64,000 nt of DNA from an uncultured Acidimicrobiales bacterium (lineage in GTDB: Bacteria > Actinomycetota > Acidimicrobiia > Acidimicrobiales > SZUA-35), in assembly GCA_938002965.1 (NCBI GenBank), contig CALKZY010000013.1:176630-240629 (forward strand), read 5' to 3'. Below, piece after piece: positions 53,346-62,338 of the stretch. The position numbers and the translations under genes are program-made. The notes beneath the pieces were generated by a model that saw only the letters and a list, made by a program, of their open reading frames with translations, did not search any database and had not been told where the DNA came from. Each line of letters opens with the position of its first letter. The stretch's first letter is position 1.

Positions 53346-53851
53346 CAGGTGAGCTCCATCACAATCCCACCCAGTTGCAACCGGTCACCTGGCTGGCCGA
53401 TGACGGCGCCGGTGACTTTCTGCCGATTTAGATAGGTCCCGTTGGTCGAGCCGAGGTCTTCGATCACCATGCCGTGACCTCCTGGGCTGACGCGGGCATG
53501 CAGCTGCGACATATAGGTGTCTTCGAGGCTGATTTGACAGCCCGCGGCTCTCCCAATTGTCGCTTCCCCCGAAATCTCGAATGTCCTGCCTGCCATACCC
53601 TGTGGCTCAAGAACGGTAAGTCGCGTTGCCGTTGACACCAGCGGTGCCGCTGCTGGCGCTGCGGTACTACTTCCCGTGCCGGAACCTCTTCGTTGTCTCC
53701 TACCGTCACCTTGGCCTCTGCCGCCACCAACGCTTCTTACCGCCACGCTGGTTGTGGACCCGGTCCAAGTTGCTTGTAGCACCCTGAAGAAGAACAGGTA
53801 CACCAAGGCTAGCAAGCACCACTTCAACAGAGTTAGGAGAGCGTCAGACAC
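53345..53851 (-). CDS. fhaB: FHA-domain protein FhaB (FipA-like)
   Basis: 168 residues. One N-terminal membrane helix (LLTLLKWCLLALVYLFFFRVL) is followed by a basic Gly/Arg linker and a C-terminal FHA domain (~80-168: IGRAAGCQISLEDTYMSQLHARV ... DLGSTNGTYLNRQKV) that binds phospho-threonine. In mycobacteria FhaB/FipA links PknA/PknB signalling to septal proteins. The start is a GTG. It is the second gene of the operon, 35 bp after fhaA. Confidence 0.94.
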   Translation of the reverse strand: MSDALLTLLKWCLLALVYLFFFRVLQATWTGSTTSVAVRSVGGGRGQGDGRRQRRGSGTGSSTAAPAAAPLVSTATRLTVLEPQGMAGRTFEISGEATIGRAAGCQISLEDTYMSQLHARVSPGGHGMVIEDLGSTNGTYLNRQKVTGAVIGQPGDRLQLGGIVMELT

Positions 53852-53886
53852 AAGAGGGATTTAGGTGGGTCAAATTACCTAGGAGG

Positions 53887-54549
53887 CTACGGGCGACGGA
53901 ATCGGAGCTTGATTGGGCCGAAGGTCAATTCGTCGCCGTCACGCAGGACATGGCGTTCAATTCGTTGGCCGTTGACTTTACAGCCGTTGGTCGACCCGAG
54001 GTCGATGAGTTGGTAGTTGTCGCCCATAGCGTGTAACTCGGCGTGTTGACGAGAAATGTTGGCGTCACTGAGCACGATGTCCGAGCCGGTCAGGCGTCCA
54101 ATGGTCATGACCCCTGATTTCAGCTGATAGCGAAGCCCGTCTGGTCCCTCCAACCAGCCATCAGGCTCAACTTCAGGTAGTCGCTCGTCGTAGGACGGGT
54201 GCAGGCGAAAGATGCCGAGCCCGAGCGTCTCGTCAATCTCCAGCTCAACCGACACCCGGCCGAGAAAGCTCAGGTGCTCCTGAGCGGCATAGGTGCGAAC
54301 GGTGGCGGTGAGGTCGGCGATCAGCTGATTCTGATCGTTGAAGAAGCGCTCGTAGTCCTCATCGGAGAGACGAACGACGAAGCGATTGGGGGCCAAAGCC
54401 CGGCCGCTTACGTCAACCGTCCGGCTGGCTTCCATCTCTCTGATAAGCCGACGGCCAATCTCGACCGGTTCTAATCCACTTTTGAAGGCTCGCGAAAAAA
54501 CGCCTTCGACGATCCGCTCAAGACGGTCCTCAAAACTTTTCAGAACCAT
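53887..54549 (-). CDS. fhaA: FHA-domain protein FhaA
   Basis: 220 residues. The N-terminal DUF3662 domain (~1-120) begins SFEDRLERIVEGVFSRAFKSGLEPVEIGRRLIREME, typical of FhaA. The C-terminal FHA domain (~145-220) has IGRLTGSDIVLSDANISRQHAEL and LIDLGSTNGCKVNGQRI. The long disordered linker of mycobacterial FhaA (527 residues) is nearly absent. FhaA binds phosphorylated MurJ/MviN and tunes peptidoglycan synthesis. It is the promoter-proximal gene of the block, preceded by tRNA-Leu on the other strand. Confidence 0.94.
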   Translation of the reverse strand: MVLKSFEDRLERIVEGVFSRAFKSGLEPVEIGRRLIREMEASRTVDVSGRALAPNRFVVRLSDEDYERFFNDQNQLIADLTATVRTYAAQEHLSFLGRVSVELEIDETLGLGIFRLHPSYDERLPEVEPDGWLEGPDGLRYQLKSGVMTIGRLTGSDIVLSDANISRQHAELHAMGDNYQLIDLGSTNGCKVNGQRIERHVLRDGDELTFGPIKLRFRRP

Positions 54550-54688
54550 GAACCTCTACGGTACTCACTATTGCCGGGAATTTGTGATCGTATGAACAGC
54601 ATTCCGCGGTAGCATGCATCGCACAACTCGACCGCACAAGTGTGGTTGCCCGAACGGGCCCACTGCCGATAGGTCGTTCATACCACTC

Positions 54689-54772
<84 letters not shown>

Positions 54773-54874
54773 CATCTCATCGTGGTTTCGGCAACGCTCT
54801 GGGCGAACCCAAGCGAGACCTCGATAAGACCCTCGCATCAGCTACCAAATAGCGATGAATCGTAGGCTTGATCG

Positions 54875-55228
54875 ATGACAACCTTCGCTGATCACGACGA
54901 CTACATCACTGCAGCAGCAGAGCACCTGCGGCCGCTGCTCATCGAGGTGCGTGGCTGGCTCGCTGAGGCATTGCCCGACGCCACGGAGATCATCAGCTAC
55001 AACATGCCGGGCTTTGCGATCGGCGATTCGGCCGTTGTCGGCTACGCGGCCTTTTCGAAGCAGTGCGGGATCTACGTGTCCGGCGAGACTATCAACGCGT
55101 GCGCAGACGCGATCACCGCTGCCGGACTTGAGGCGACGAAGAATGGCGTCAAATTCTCCCCGAAGAAGCCAATCCCTCGCGACCTAGTTGAAGCGATGGC
55201 TGCTGCCGAGGTCGCCGGTGCCGCCTGA
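54875..55228 (+). CDS. DUF1801 (YdhG-like) protein
   Basis: 117 residues. ATEIISYNMPGFAIGDSAVVGYAAFSKQCGIYVSG and VKFSPKKPIPRDLVEAMAAAE are typical of the small DUF1801/YdhG family, whose Bacillus member was described as an iron chaperone (Fra). That role may not apply here. The ATG has TAGGCT 6 nt upstream (54863-54868), the same hexamer and spacing as at 2659, and no ribosome site, so it is probably leaderless. Confidence 0.88.
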   Translation: MTTFADHDDYITAAAEHLRPLLIEVRGWLAEALPDATEIISYNMPGFAIGDSAVVGYAAFSKQCGIYVSGETINACADAITAAGLEATKNGVKFSPKKPIPRDLVEAMAAAEVAGAA

Positions 55229-55239
55229 CCGGGCAGCTG

Positions 55240-56004
55240 TCAGCGAGCAGTGATACCACCGTCGATAACTAACTCGGATCCGGTTACCCAACTCGCCTCA
55301 TCCGAGGCCAGGTAGAGCACACCCCAGGCGATGTCCATTGGTTCGCCCGGTCGGCCAAGCGGGTGGGCAGCGCCTAAGGCGTCGAAGAAGCCGTCGCGGT
55401 CGCCGGTGTTGTCGGCCAGCAACTGCACCATGGGAGTCCACGTGTAGCTCGGGTGTACCGAGTTGATCCGAATGTTGTAGCGAGCCTCGGCGACGTGCAA
55501 CGCTGCGGACTTGGTGAACAGTCGAACGGCACCTTTTGACGCGTTGTAGGCGGCAAGATTCTCGATGCCGACCAATCCGGCGATCGAAGAGATGTTGACA
55601 ATCGAACCTCCCTTCGGGTCCTGATTCTTCATCACCTCGATGGCGGCTCGGGTGCCCAGGAACACCGCTTCGCTGTTCACGGCGTTCACGTGACGCCACG
55701 CCTCGAGCGTGGTGTCCTCAACGTTGGCGTCATGGACAACACCGGCGTTATTCACCACGATGTCGATTCGTCCGTGACGGTTCACGACATCGGACATCAG
55801 CGACGCCCACTGGGCCTCGTCGGTGACGTCTTGATGCAGGTACTCGGCGGCACCGCCATCGGCGACGAGGGCGGCGCCTTCATCGTCGAGAACATCGGTG
55901 ATGACGACAGTCGCCCCCTCGGCGGTCATGGTCCGGGCTTGAGCTTCGCCGAGCCCTCTCGACCCTCCGGTGATCAGTGCTATCTTGCCTTCGACTCGTC
56001 CCAC
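55240..56004 (-). CDS. Short-chain dehydrogenase/reductase
   Basis: 254 residues from the GTG at 56004, with AAGGGG 5-6 nt upstream. The ORF extends to 56100 but that part is not SDR-like. Cofactor motif ALITGGSRGLGEAQARTM, DIVVNNAGVVHDAN, the active Ser in GSIVNISSIAGLV, and YNASKGAVRLF with the catalytic Tyr and Lys. PLGRPGEPMDIAWGVLYLASDEASWVTGSELVIDGG is the common C-terminal signature. It is an NAD(P)-dependent alcohol or ketone oxidoreductase of the 3-alpha-hydroxysteroid or cyclohexanol dehydrogenase type. Confidence 0.93.
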   Translation of the reverse strand: MGRVEGKIALITGGSRGLGEAQARTMTAEGATVVITDVLDDEGAALVADGGAAEYLHQDVTDEAQWASLMSDVVNRHGRIDIVVNNAGVVHDANVEDTTLEAWRHVNAVNSEAVFLGTRAAIEVMKNQDPKGGSIVNISSIAGLVGIENLAAYNASKGAVRLFTKSAALHVAEARYNIRINSVHPSYTWTPMVQLLADNTGDRDGFFDALGAAHPLGRPGEPMDIAWGVLYLASDEASWVTGSELVIDGGITAR

Positions 56005-56184
56005 GACGGCCCCTTCTTTCTGTTGTCGTCTGCCATCATCCACTGGCAAAACCGAGCGTAGAGATCGGGTCGGGGGCGCTGGAAGTGGCGCATGCGTCAT
56101 AGCGACAGTGCAAATGCATCACTTCAGCAGGTGAACGCCACGGGTAGTGTCGGGACTAGCCGTCCGTCGTTAGTTGGTGATGCG

Positions 56185-56631
56185 ATGAAAATCCTGATCG
56201 TCGAAGATGATTCGGCGACTGCGACGTTCATGCAGATGGCCTTCGGCGCCAACGGCGACGACGTCGAAACCGCCTCGTCGGTAGCCGACGCCATTCGGCA
56301 ACTGGACGCTAACCCGCCTGACGTCGTCCTCACCGACCTGACATTCGGGCGCGACGGCCAAACTGATGCCGACGGGTTCTCACTTGTTGATTGGGTGAGA
56401 AACGCGCCGCAACTGGCTCACATCGGCGTGCTGGCAGTCAGCGGCGCCGGATCACCCGACGTCCTGCGAGCCGTGGACGTACGAGGGTTCGACGGATTCG
56501 TGGCCAAACCGGTTGACGTTGCACTGCTAGTTGAGCGCGTCCAAAGGTTGGGAGCCGCCGTCGATGAGCGACGCCACCGTGGGCTCGGCGCTGTCGACGA
56601 CATCACATCCAACCGGGGCCGGGCCGACTGA
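56185..56631 (+). CDS. Stand-alone receiver-domain response regulator
   Basis: 148 residues from the ATG at 56185. MKILIVEDDSATATFMQMAF gives the acidic pair, VVLTDLTF the phospho-accepting Asp51, LAVSGAG the switch Ser and FVAKPVD the conserved Lys108. There is no output domain, only a ~25-residue basic tail. Its last 105 bp overlap, on the opposite strand, the C-terminus of the double-kinase gene. That makes the kinase its obvious phosphodonor. Confidence 0.9.
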   Translation: MKILIVEDDSATATFMQMAFGANGDDVETASSVADAIRQLDANPPDVVLTDLTFGRDGQTDADGFSLVDWVRNAPQLAHIGVLAVSGAGSPDVLRAVDVRGFDGFVAKPVDVALLVERVQRLGAAVDERRHRGLGAVDDITSNRGRAD

Positions 56632-58887
56632 GCGGGGAAGGTCCAGCCAAAAGCAGCTCCCGACACCAATGGTGCTGCGAACTCCAATGGAGCCTCCCAT
56701 CTCCTGCATCAGCCGAACGCACAGCGCCAACCCGAGCCCCGTGCCACCGGCCTCGTGTTCGCTTACTCGGCTGCGGTCACCGACCGCTCCGCCGAGCCGG
56801 TGGAACGGCTCAAAGATGGTTTGCAGCGAGCCCGCCGGAATCCCTGGTCCGGAGTCGGACACGAAGATGCGAGTTGAGCCGTTGGGCCCTGTCGCCACTG
56901 ACACCTCAACCAGTCCGCCTTCAGGCGTGTACTTAACCGCATTGTCGACCAGGTTGATCAGCACCTGACGCAGACACCGGCGATCCGCCAGAACAGATCT
57001 TGGCGGCCCGGACTTCGTTCCATCAACCAACCGGATGGCACGCGATGACGCCAACGGGCGGACCAGGTCAAGGGTTTCACCGATGACCTCGCCGGCCTCC
57101 AACTGCTCAGCGGTAATCCGCAACTCGCCGGATTCGATGTGGGACAAGTCGAGCAATCCGTCGATCACTCCGCGAAGATGGCGACCGGCCTTGACGATCT
57201 GGTCGACACTGTCACGTTGCTGCGAGCCGTCCAATTCGACGAGTTGCATCACCTGAGCGAAACCCAAGATCACGTTGAGCGGTGTTCGAAGCTCGTGACT
57301 CACGAGCGCCAAGAAATCACTCTTGGCTTGATTGGCCGCTTCGGCTGCTTCCCGAGCCCGGCGAGCTCCGAAGAGTCGATGATGTTCAACGGCCACCGCG
57401 GCCAAATAGGTGAACCGATCGACCAGGCGAACCGCAGACTGATCCGGCGCCCACACCATCGGGGTGTACACCGCAAACGTTCCGAGGACCTCGCCGTCTT
57501 CGGCGGCCACGATCGGCGTTGACCAACACGACCGCAGCCCGTGGGTAGTAGCGAGATCGCGAAAGTCGACCCAGTTGTGGTCAAGCGTGACATCGCTGGC
57601 CACAACCGGCTGACCGATGTGGGCCGCCGTCCCGCACGACCCCTGACCCGGGCCGATTGCCACACCGTCGATGGCGTCCCGGTAGGCCTCCGGCAGTCGA
57701 GCCCCGGCGATGTGACGCAACGTCTGATCGGGGTCGAGGAGAAGCACCGAGCAGATCGCCTCGGGCAACTGATGCTCGATAGCGGCGACAACGGCTTCCA
57801 TCGACTCGTCCAACGGGGCGTGCCTTACCACCCCTTCGAGAATGTCGGCCTGCGCCGCCGCCTGGTCAACAGTTGAAACCTGGGCGACGGCCACAGCGGA
57901 CCGACTATCGAGACCCGGTAGCGACAGAACAACCGTTGTCCGTCGATCGGGTCCGCCGCAATCGGCCACCGTCAAGCTCCCACCGATCTCCGAGACGTAC
58001 TCGGCGATAGTGGCCAAACCCAAGCCAAGGCGATCTGACTTCGCAGAGGTGTTGAACGGCGTCCCGACCGCTGCTTCGTGCCGAGGATCCATGCCCTCGC
58101 CGTTGTCAGACACGGCCACCTCGACGTGGCCGTCAACGACCGACAAGGCGACCGCCACCTGTACCCAATCGGCGCCTGCCTGTTCGGCATTGCCGATCAG
58201 TTCACTAATGGCGGCGACAAGCTGCTGCTCGTCAGCCAACACCAGAATCTCGTCGTCGGGCACGACGACGTCAACCGCCGCCCGCCCTCTACTGGTGTTG
58301 AAGTCGGCTTCGAGGACAAGCCGTCGTAATTCGACGCCCGAGACGACACGAGACGAAGCGCGGCAGGTATGACCGGACCGCCAGGTGTCTGCGCCTGCTG
58401 TTCGAGCCAACCCGGCAACCTGCTCCAAGGCCAACTGTGGATCGACTTGCCGATGGGCACCTGCGTCCGCCGCCAGAGCGATTACATTCAGCGCGTCAGC
58501 GAGGTCATGATTGACACGCCCCGACGTTGCCGCCACCGCGGCCCGCCGCCGAGCGAGGACACAGGCAGCCTGCACCGCCAAGTCAAGACCCGGTGGATCA
58601 AGACCCGGATCACCGGCCACCGAGTCATGGCTCACTGTGTCATCGGCCACTGTGTCATCGCCCGCTGAGTCATCGCTCACCGGGTCATCGCCGCGCAACT
58701 CCGCCAACCGAACTGCGAGGACAACATCGGCACCGGCCACTTGGGCCATCACCGACTCGGTGGGAGATGCCTCATCAACCAACGCAACGATGGGAACCGC
58801 AGGGCTATGTGCCCGCAGCGACTGCACGGCAGCCGCGCCCACAACCACACGGCACCGTTCCGGCCATCGTTGCGGTTGCAGCTTCAT
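56527..58887 (-). CDS. Two-module sensor histidine kinase (HATPase - GAF - HisKA - HATPase)
   Basis: 786 residues, cytoplasmic. Residues 1-65 look like half of a receiver fold. At 66-93 there is a five-residue Asp/Ser/Val repeat. A first kinase-like module follows: RVNHDLADALNVI with His127, then an ATPase domain (SELIGNAEQ; AVSDNGEGMD; SDRLGLGLATI). A GAF domain (~345-500) has GQGSCGTAAHIGQPVVASDV. The classic kinase has His531 (VSHELRTPLN), N-box INLVDNAVKY, SDSGPGIP and GTGLGLAL. It is divergent from a NarL-type regulator and convergent with a receiver protein. Two ATPase domains in one chain are unusual. Confidence 0.9.
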   Translation of the reverse strand: MKLQPQRWPERCRVVVGAAAVQSLRAHSPAVPIVALVDEASPTESVMAQVAGADVVLAVRLAELRGDDPVSDDSAGDDTVADDTVSHDSVAGDPGLDPPGLDLAVQAACVLARRRAAVAATSGRVNHDLADALNVIALAADAGAHRQVDPQLALEQVAGLARTAGADTWRSGHTCRASSRVVSGVELRRLVLEADFNTSRGRAAVDVVVPDDEILVLADEQQLVAAISELIGNAEQAGADWVQVAVALSVVDGHVEVAVSDNGEGMDPRHEAAVGTPFNTSAKSDRLGLGLATIAEYVSEIGGSLTVADCGGPDRRTTVVLSLPGLDSRSAVAVAQVSTVDQAAAQADILEGVVRHAPLDESMEAVVAAIEHQLPEAICSVLLLDPDQTLRHIAGARLPEAYRDAIDGVAIGPGQGSCGTAAHIGQPVVASDVTLDHNWVDFRDLATTHGLRSCWSTPIVAAEDGEVLGTFAVYTPMVWAPDQSAVRLVDRFTYLAAVAVEHHRLFGARRAREAAEAANQAKSDFLALVSHELRTPLNVILGFAQVMQLVELDGSQQRDSVDQIVKAGRHLRGVIDGLLDLSHIESGELRITAEQLEAGEVIGETLDLVRPLASSRAIRLVDGTKSGPPRSVLADRRCLRQVLINLVDNAVKYTPEGGLVEVSVATGPNGSTRIFVSDSGPGIPAGSLQTIFEPFHRLGGAVGDRSRVSEHEAGGTGLGLALCVRLMQEMGGSIGVRSTIGVGSCFWLDLPRSVGPAPVGCDVVDSAEPTVASLIDGGSQPLDALN
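58624..58692 (-). repeat. 15-bp tandem repeat in the kinase gene
   Basis: Units start at 58624, 58639, 58654 and 58669 with the common core GTCATCG, and a partial fifth copy follows. They encode the pentapeptide series PVSDD-SAGDD-TVADD-TVSHD between the receiver-like segment and the first kinase module. Confidence 0.85.
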
Positions 58888-58971
58888 CCTTCAACCCCTG
58901 CACTACTACACTACAAACACCGGGGAACAGGCAAAAACAGCGCGTAGCAGGCAAGAAAGAGAGCGTGCACG

Positions 58972-59619
58972 GTGGACGAGGTCCAGGGGGGCCGCACGGT
59001 TCGAGTCATGATCGTCGACGATCATCGCGTTCTGGCGGAGCTGCTGACTACCGCCCTCGGTGAACGGGGCGACATCAGCGTCGTCGGGACGGCGACAACG
59101 GCTGCAGAAGCCCTCCCAAAAGTTGCGGCGCTACGACCTGACGTGGTGATTCTCGACTACGACCTACCCGACGCCGACGGGGTATCCCTGATCGCGTCGA
59201 TCAAGGCCGCGTCGTCCAAGAGCCAGATCCTCATGCTTACCTCCTACACCGACCCCGTCATCTTGAACGAAGCCATCGCCGCCGGTTGCGCCGGGTTCGT
59301 GACAAAACGCAACAGCGCCGATCGGGTTGTGTCGGCGGTTATGAGCGTGGCATCGAGCGAGACACCGGTCTCTCCTGACATGGTGCAATCCCTGGTCGAG
59401 ACTGATCGGGGCGGTACGGGTTCGGACCTGACGCCCCGGGAGCTTGAAGTCCTACGGATAGCGGCTCAAGGTTTGACCAACCGACAGATCGCCAAGCAAC
59501 TGTCATTGAGCGTCAACACGGTTCGAAACCACATGCAGCATGTGCTCAACAAGCTTGGCGCCCACTCCAAGCTTGAAGCGACTGCGGTAGCCGTCCGCCT
59601 GGGCCTCGTTCGCCGCTGA
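58972..59619 (+). CDS. NarL/LuxR-family response regulator
   Basis: 215 residues from GTG 58972. An ATG at 59008 would remove twelve residues. The receiver has MIVDDHRVLAELL, the phospho-accepting Asp62 in VVILDYDLPD, LTSYTDP and FVTKRNS. The C-terminal HTH (~150-215) reads LTPRELEVLRIAAQGLTNRQIAKQLSLSVNTVRNHMQHVLNKLGAHSKLEA. It binds DNA as a dimer on phosphorylation. The divergent two-module kinase, 84 bp away, is the likely partner. Confidence 0.94.
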   Translation: MDEVQGGRTVRVMIVDDHRVLAELLTTALGERGDISVVGTATTAAEALPKVAALRPDVVILDYDLPDADGVSLIASIKAASSKSQILMLTSYTDPVILNEAIAAGCAGFVTKRNSADRVVSAVMSVASSETPVSPDMVQSLVETDRGGTGSDLTPRELEVLRIAAQGLTNRQIAKQLSLSVNTVRNHMQHVLNKLGAHSKLEATAVAVRLGLVRR

Positions 59620-59764
59620 CCGTCACCTGAGCCGCACTGACAGCACCGATCAACTGGTGCAGTCGCACTAGGACCAATGACGCGTCCGTTTCTTCTCGTG
59701 CCACCTGTGGACCGCGACCATAGGGCCACCCGTGGCGCGCACGGGTCGCCAGCAAGGAGGCACC

Positions 59765-60757
59765 ATGAAACTCGCCCTGTACCTACCCAACTTTCGCGAT
59801 GAGGTGACCGTCAAGGAGCTTGAGGACCTCACCAACCTGGCTGAGGAACTCGACTACGACTCCATCTGGTCGCTCGATCGCATCGTCGTCCCGGAGGCGT
59901 CCGACCGTGGGGAACTCACAAACGCCTTCGGCATGATGGACGGCTTCCCCAAACAGTTGCCGGTTTCGGCCCGAGGCCAGTGGCTACAAGGCTGGCCACT
60001 TATCCCGTGGCTAGCGGCCAAGACGTCGAAATGCCGCATCGGGATGAGCATCACCGACACCCCGTATCGGGCCCCCGGCGTGCTTGCCGCCGAGCTGGCA
60101 ACCGTCGACCAACTCTCAAACGGACGACTCAATGTGGGCGTTGGTGCCGGTTGGATGCCCGAGGAGTTCGCCGCGGCCAGCGCCTCCCACATTTATCCGA
60201 AGCGACACAAGCATGTTCGCGAAACAGTTGAGATCATGCAGGGCATCTGGACCAACGACGTCTTCGAGTATCACGGCGAATTCGCCGACTTCGATCGCTG
60301 CGGTTTCGGAGCCAAGCCGGTGCAGGACCCACACCCGCCGATCTTCTTCAGCGGGCTCAAGGACCCGAAGCGCTCGGCCAACCGGATCGCCAAGTACAAC
60401 CTGTCGGGTTGGATCGGCATTCAGGACCGCCCCGAGGAACTCAGCGAATGGCGTGGCGCCATCCAGCGCGAGCTCGATGAACTCGACGGTGGTAACAAGA
60501 TCGACGACCTTGAGCTCTGCAGCATGTACTGGACCGTGATCACCGACGAGGACATCGACCAGCCGCCACAGGGTAAGGCCACCAACATCCTGGCCGGGTC
60601 GGCTCGCCAGATCACCGACAACCTCAAGGAACTCAAAGAAGCGGGATTAACCATGCCGCTGATCTGGCCGCCCTTCGCCGACGTGCCGGTGTCAAAAACG
60701 CTGGATGACATGAAGCGTTTGAAAGAGGAGATCCTGCCTGCGGTCAACGCCACCTAA
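59765..60757 (+). CDS. LLM-class (F420-dependent type) oxidoreductase
   Basis: 330 residues from the ATG at 59765, with AAGGAGG 5 nt upstream. The luciferase-like barrel shows YDSIWSLDRIV, RIGMSITDTPYRAPGVLAAELATVDQLSNGRLNVGVGAGWMPEEF and HVRETVEIMQGIW, the standard F420-binding LLM signature of actinobacteria. It would use reduced F420 or FMN on an unknown substrate. It opens a collinear gene set with an acyl-CoA ligase, an F420-type PPOX, a P450-like protein and a PEP-mutase-type enzyme. Confidence 0.92.
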   Translation: MKLALYLPNFRDEVTVKELEDLTNLAEELDYDSIWSLDRIVVPEASDRGELTNAFGMMDGFPKQLPVSARGQWLQGWPLIPWLAAKTSKCRIGMSITDTPYRAPGVLAAELATVDQLSNGRLNVGVGAGWMPEEFAAASASHIYPKRHKHVRETVEIMQGIWTNDVFEYHGEFADFDRCGFGAKPVQDPHPPIFFSGLKDPKRSANRIAKYNLSGWIGIQDRPEELSEWRGAIQRELDELDGGNKIDDLELCSMYWTVITDEDIDQPPQGKATNILAGSARQITDNLKELKEAGLTMPLIWPPFADVPVSKTLDDMKRLKEEILPAVNAT

Positions 60758-60793
60758 GCTCGACACACCCGCCATCGTCGAGATTGGACGCCG

Positions 60794-62338
60794 ATGAACC
60801 TGGCAACCTGGATTCAACGTCACGGTCGCGCTCGGCCAAGTGACCCGGCGTTGGCCAACGGTGAACGAGTGCACGCCTCGTGGGCCGGGTTGGCAGCCAC
60901 GGTGGCTGCTGGTGGCGGAGGTCTTCGCCAGAACTTGGCGCTGTCACCCGGTGACCGGGTTGCCATCGTCATGCACAACCGACCCGAGTATTTGGAGGCC
61001 CAGTTCGCCATCTGGCATGGCGGACTCGTCGCGGTGCCGGTCAACGCCCGTCTCCACCGTGACGAGATCGCCTACATTCTCAACGACAGCGGCGCAGCGG
61101 TCGCCATCACCGATGTCGAACACGCCGACGACGTCGAATCCCTGATCGGTGAAGTGGCGTCGCTGCAAGCCGTAGTCGTCGTAGGCCGAGGCCAACAGTG
61201 GGAGTGGCTCACAGCATCAAATCCGATTCCGTTGGTGGACCGGCGACCCGACGACCCGGCATGGTTGTTCTACACCAGCGGCACCACGGGGCAACCTAAA
61301 GGAGCGACACTCACCCACCGCAACCTTCTGATGCAATCGTTGAGCTACTTCGCCGACATCGATCAGGTGCAATCCAGCGACAGCGTCCTGCACGCCGCGC
61401 CACTGTCCCACGGCTCAGGAATGTACGGGCTGCCCCACGTCGCCCGTGGCGCAGTCAGCGTGATGCCGACGTCAACAGGGCTGGACGAAAACGAGGTCGC
61501 CGGGCTACTGGGGCACTGGCCCGGCATGTCGTTTTTTGCTGCGCCGACCATGGTGAAACGACTAGCCGACCACGACGCTTTCGCCGACGCCGATCTAGAC
61601 GGCCTCAAGACCATCATCTACGGCGGGGCGCCGATGTACCTTGCCGACCTGGAACATGCGTTGACCGTGTTCGGGCCACGCCTGGCCCAGATCTACGGGC
61701 AAGGTGAGACGCCGATGACCATCACCGCGCTATCGAAGGCCGACCACGGTGACCGGGGCCATCCACGATGGTCCGAGAGGCTGCAAAGTGTCGGACTGGC
61801 CCGCACCGACGTTGAGGTTCGCGTGGTCGACGACAACGACCACGAACTGCCCGCCGGGGAGATCGGTGAGGTGGTTGTTCGTGGAGACGTGGTGATGACC
61901 GGCTACTGGAACCGCCCGGACGCCACGGCCGACACGTTGCGCAACGGTTGGCTACACACCGGCGATGTCGGAAGTTTCGACCACGACGGCTATCTCACGT
62001 TGCGGGACCGGTCAAAGGACCTGATAATCAGCGGCGGGATGAATATCTACCCGCGTGAAGTGGAAGAAGCACTGCTCCGCCACCCCCATGTCGGCGCGGC
62101 AGCAGTCGTTGGCCGAGCCGACGAAGAGTGGGGCGAAGCGGTAGTGGCCTTTGTGGTTGCCGACGGCACCGAAGCCCCACCGCCAGGCGAGCTAGACCAG
62201 GTCTGCCTCGACCACATCGCTCGCTACAAGCGGCCGAAGGAATACCGCTTCGTCGACACGCTGCCCACCAACAACTACGGCAAGGTTCTCAAGCGGGAAC
62301 TGCGGGAGCGGCTGCGAGTCGACGGCGCCGACTCGTGA
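60794..62338 (+). CDS. Acyl-CoA synthetase (AMP-dependent ligase)
   Basis: 514 residues. The P-loop LFYTSGTTGQPKGATLTHRN is at ~158. QIYGQGETPMTITAL is A5, LHTGDVGSFDHDGYLTLRDRSKDLIISGGMNIYPREVE A7/A8, and NNYGKVLKRELRE carries the A10 Lys. The size and motifs fit medium- or long-chain, or aromatic-acid, CoA ligases. The stop codon overlaps the next gene by 4 nt (GTGA), so the PPOX protein is translated by coupling. Confidence 0.92.
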   Translation: MNLATWIQRHGRARPSDPALANGERVHASWAGLAATVAAGGGGLRQNLALSPGDRVAIVMHNRPEYLEAQFAIWHGGLVAVPVNARLHRDEIAYILNDSGAAVAITDVEHADDVESLIGEVASLQAVVVVGRGQQWEWLTASNPIPLVDRRPDDPAWLFYTSGTTGQPKGATLTHRNLLMQSLSYFADIDQVQSSDSVLHAAPLSHGSGMYGLPHVARGAVSVMPTSTGLDENEVAGLLGHWPGMSFFAAPTMVKRLADHDAFADADLDGLKTIIYGGAPMYLADLEHALTVFGPRLAQIYGQGETPMTITALSKADHGDRGHPRWSERLQSVGLARTDVEVRVVDDNDHELPAGEIGEVVVRGDVVMTGYWNRPDATADTLRNGWLHTGDVGSFDHDGYLTLRDRSKDLIISGGMNIYPREVEEALLRHPHVGAAAVVGRADEEWGEAVVAFVVADGTEAPPPGELDQVCLDHIARYKRPKEYRFVDTLPTNNYGKVLKRELRERLRVDGADS

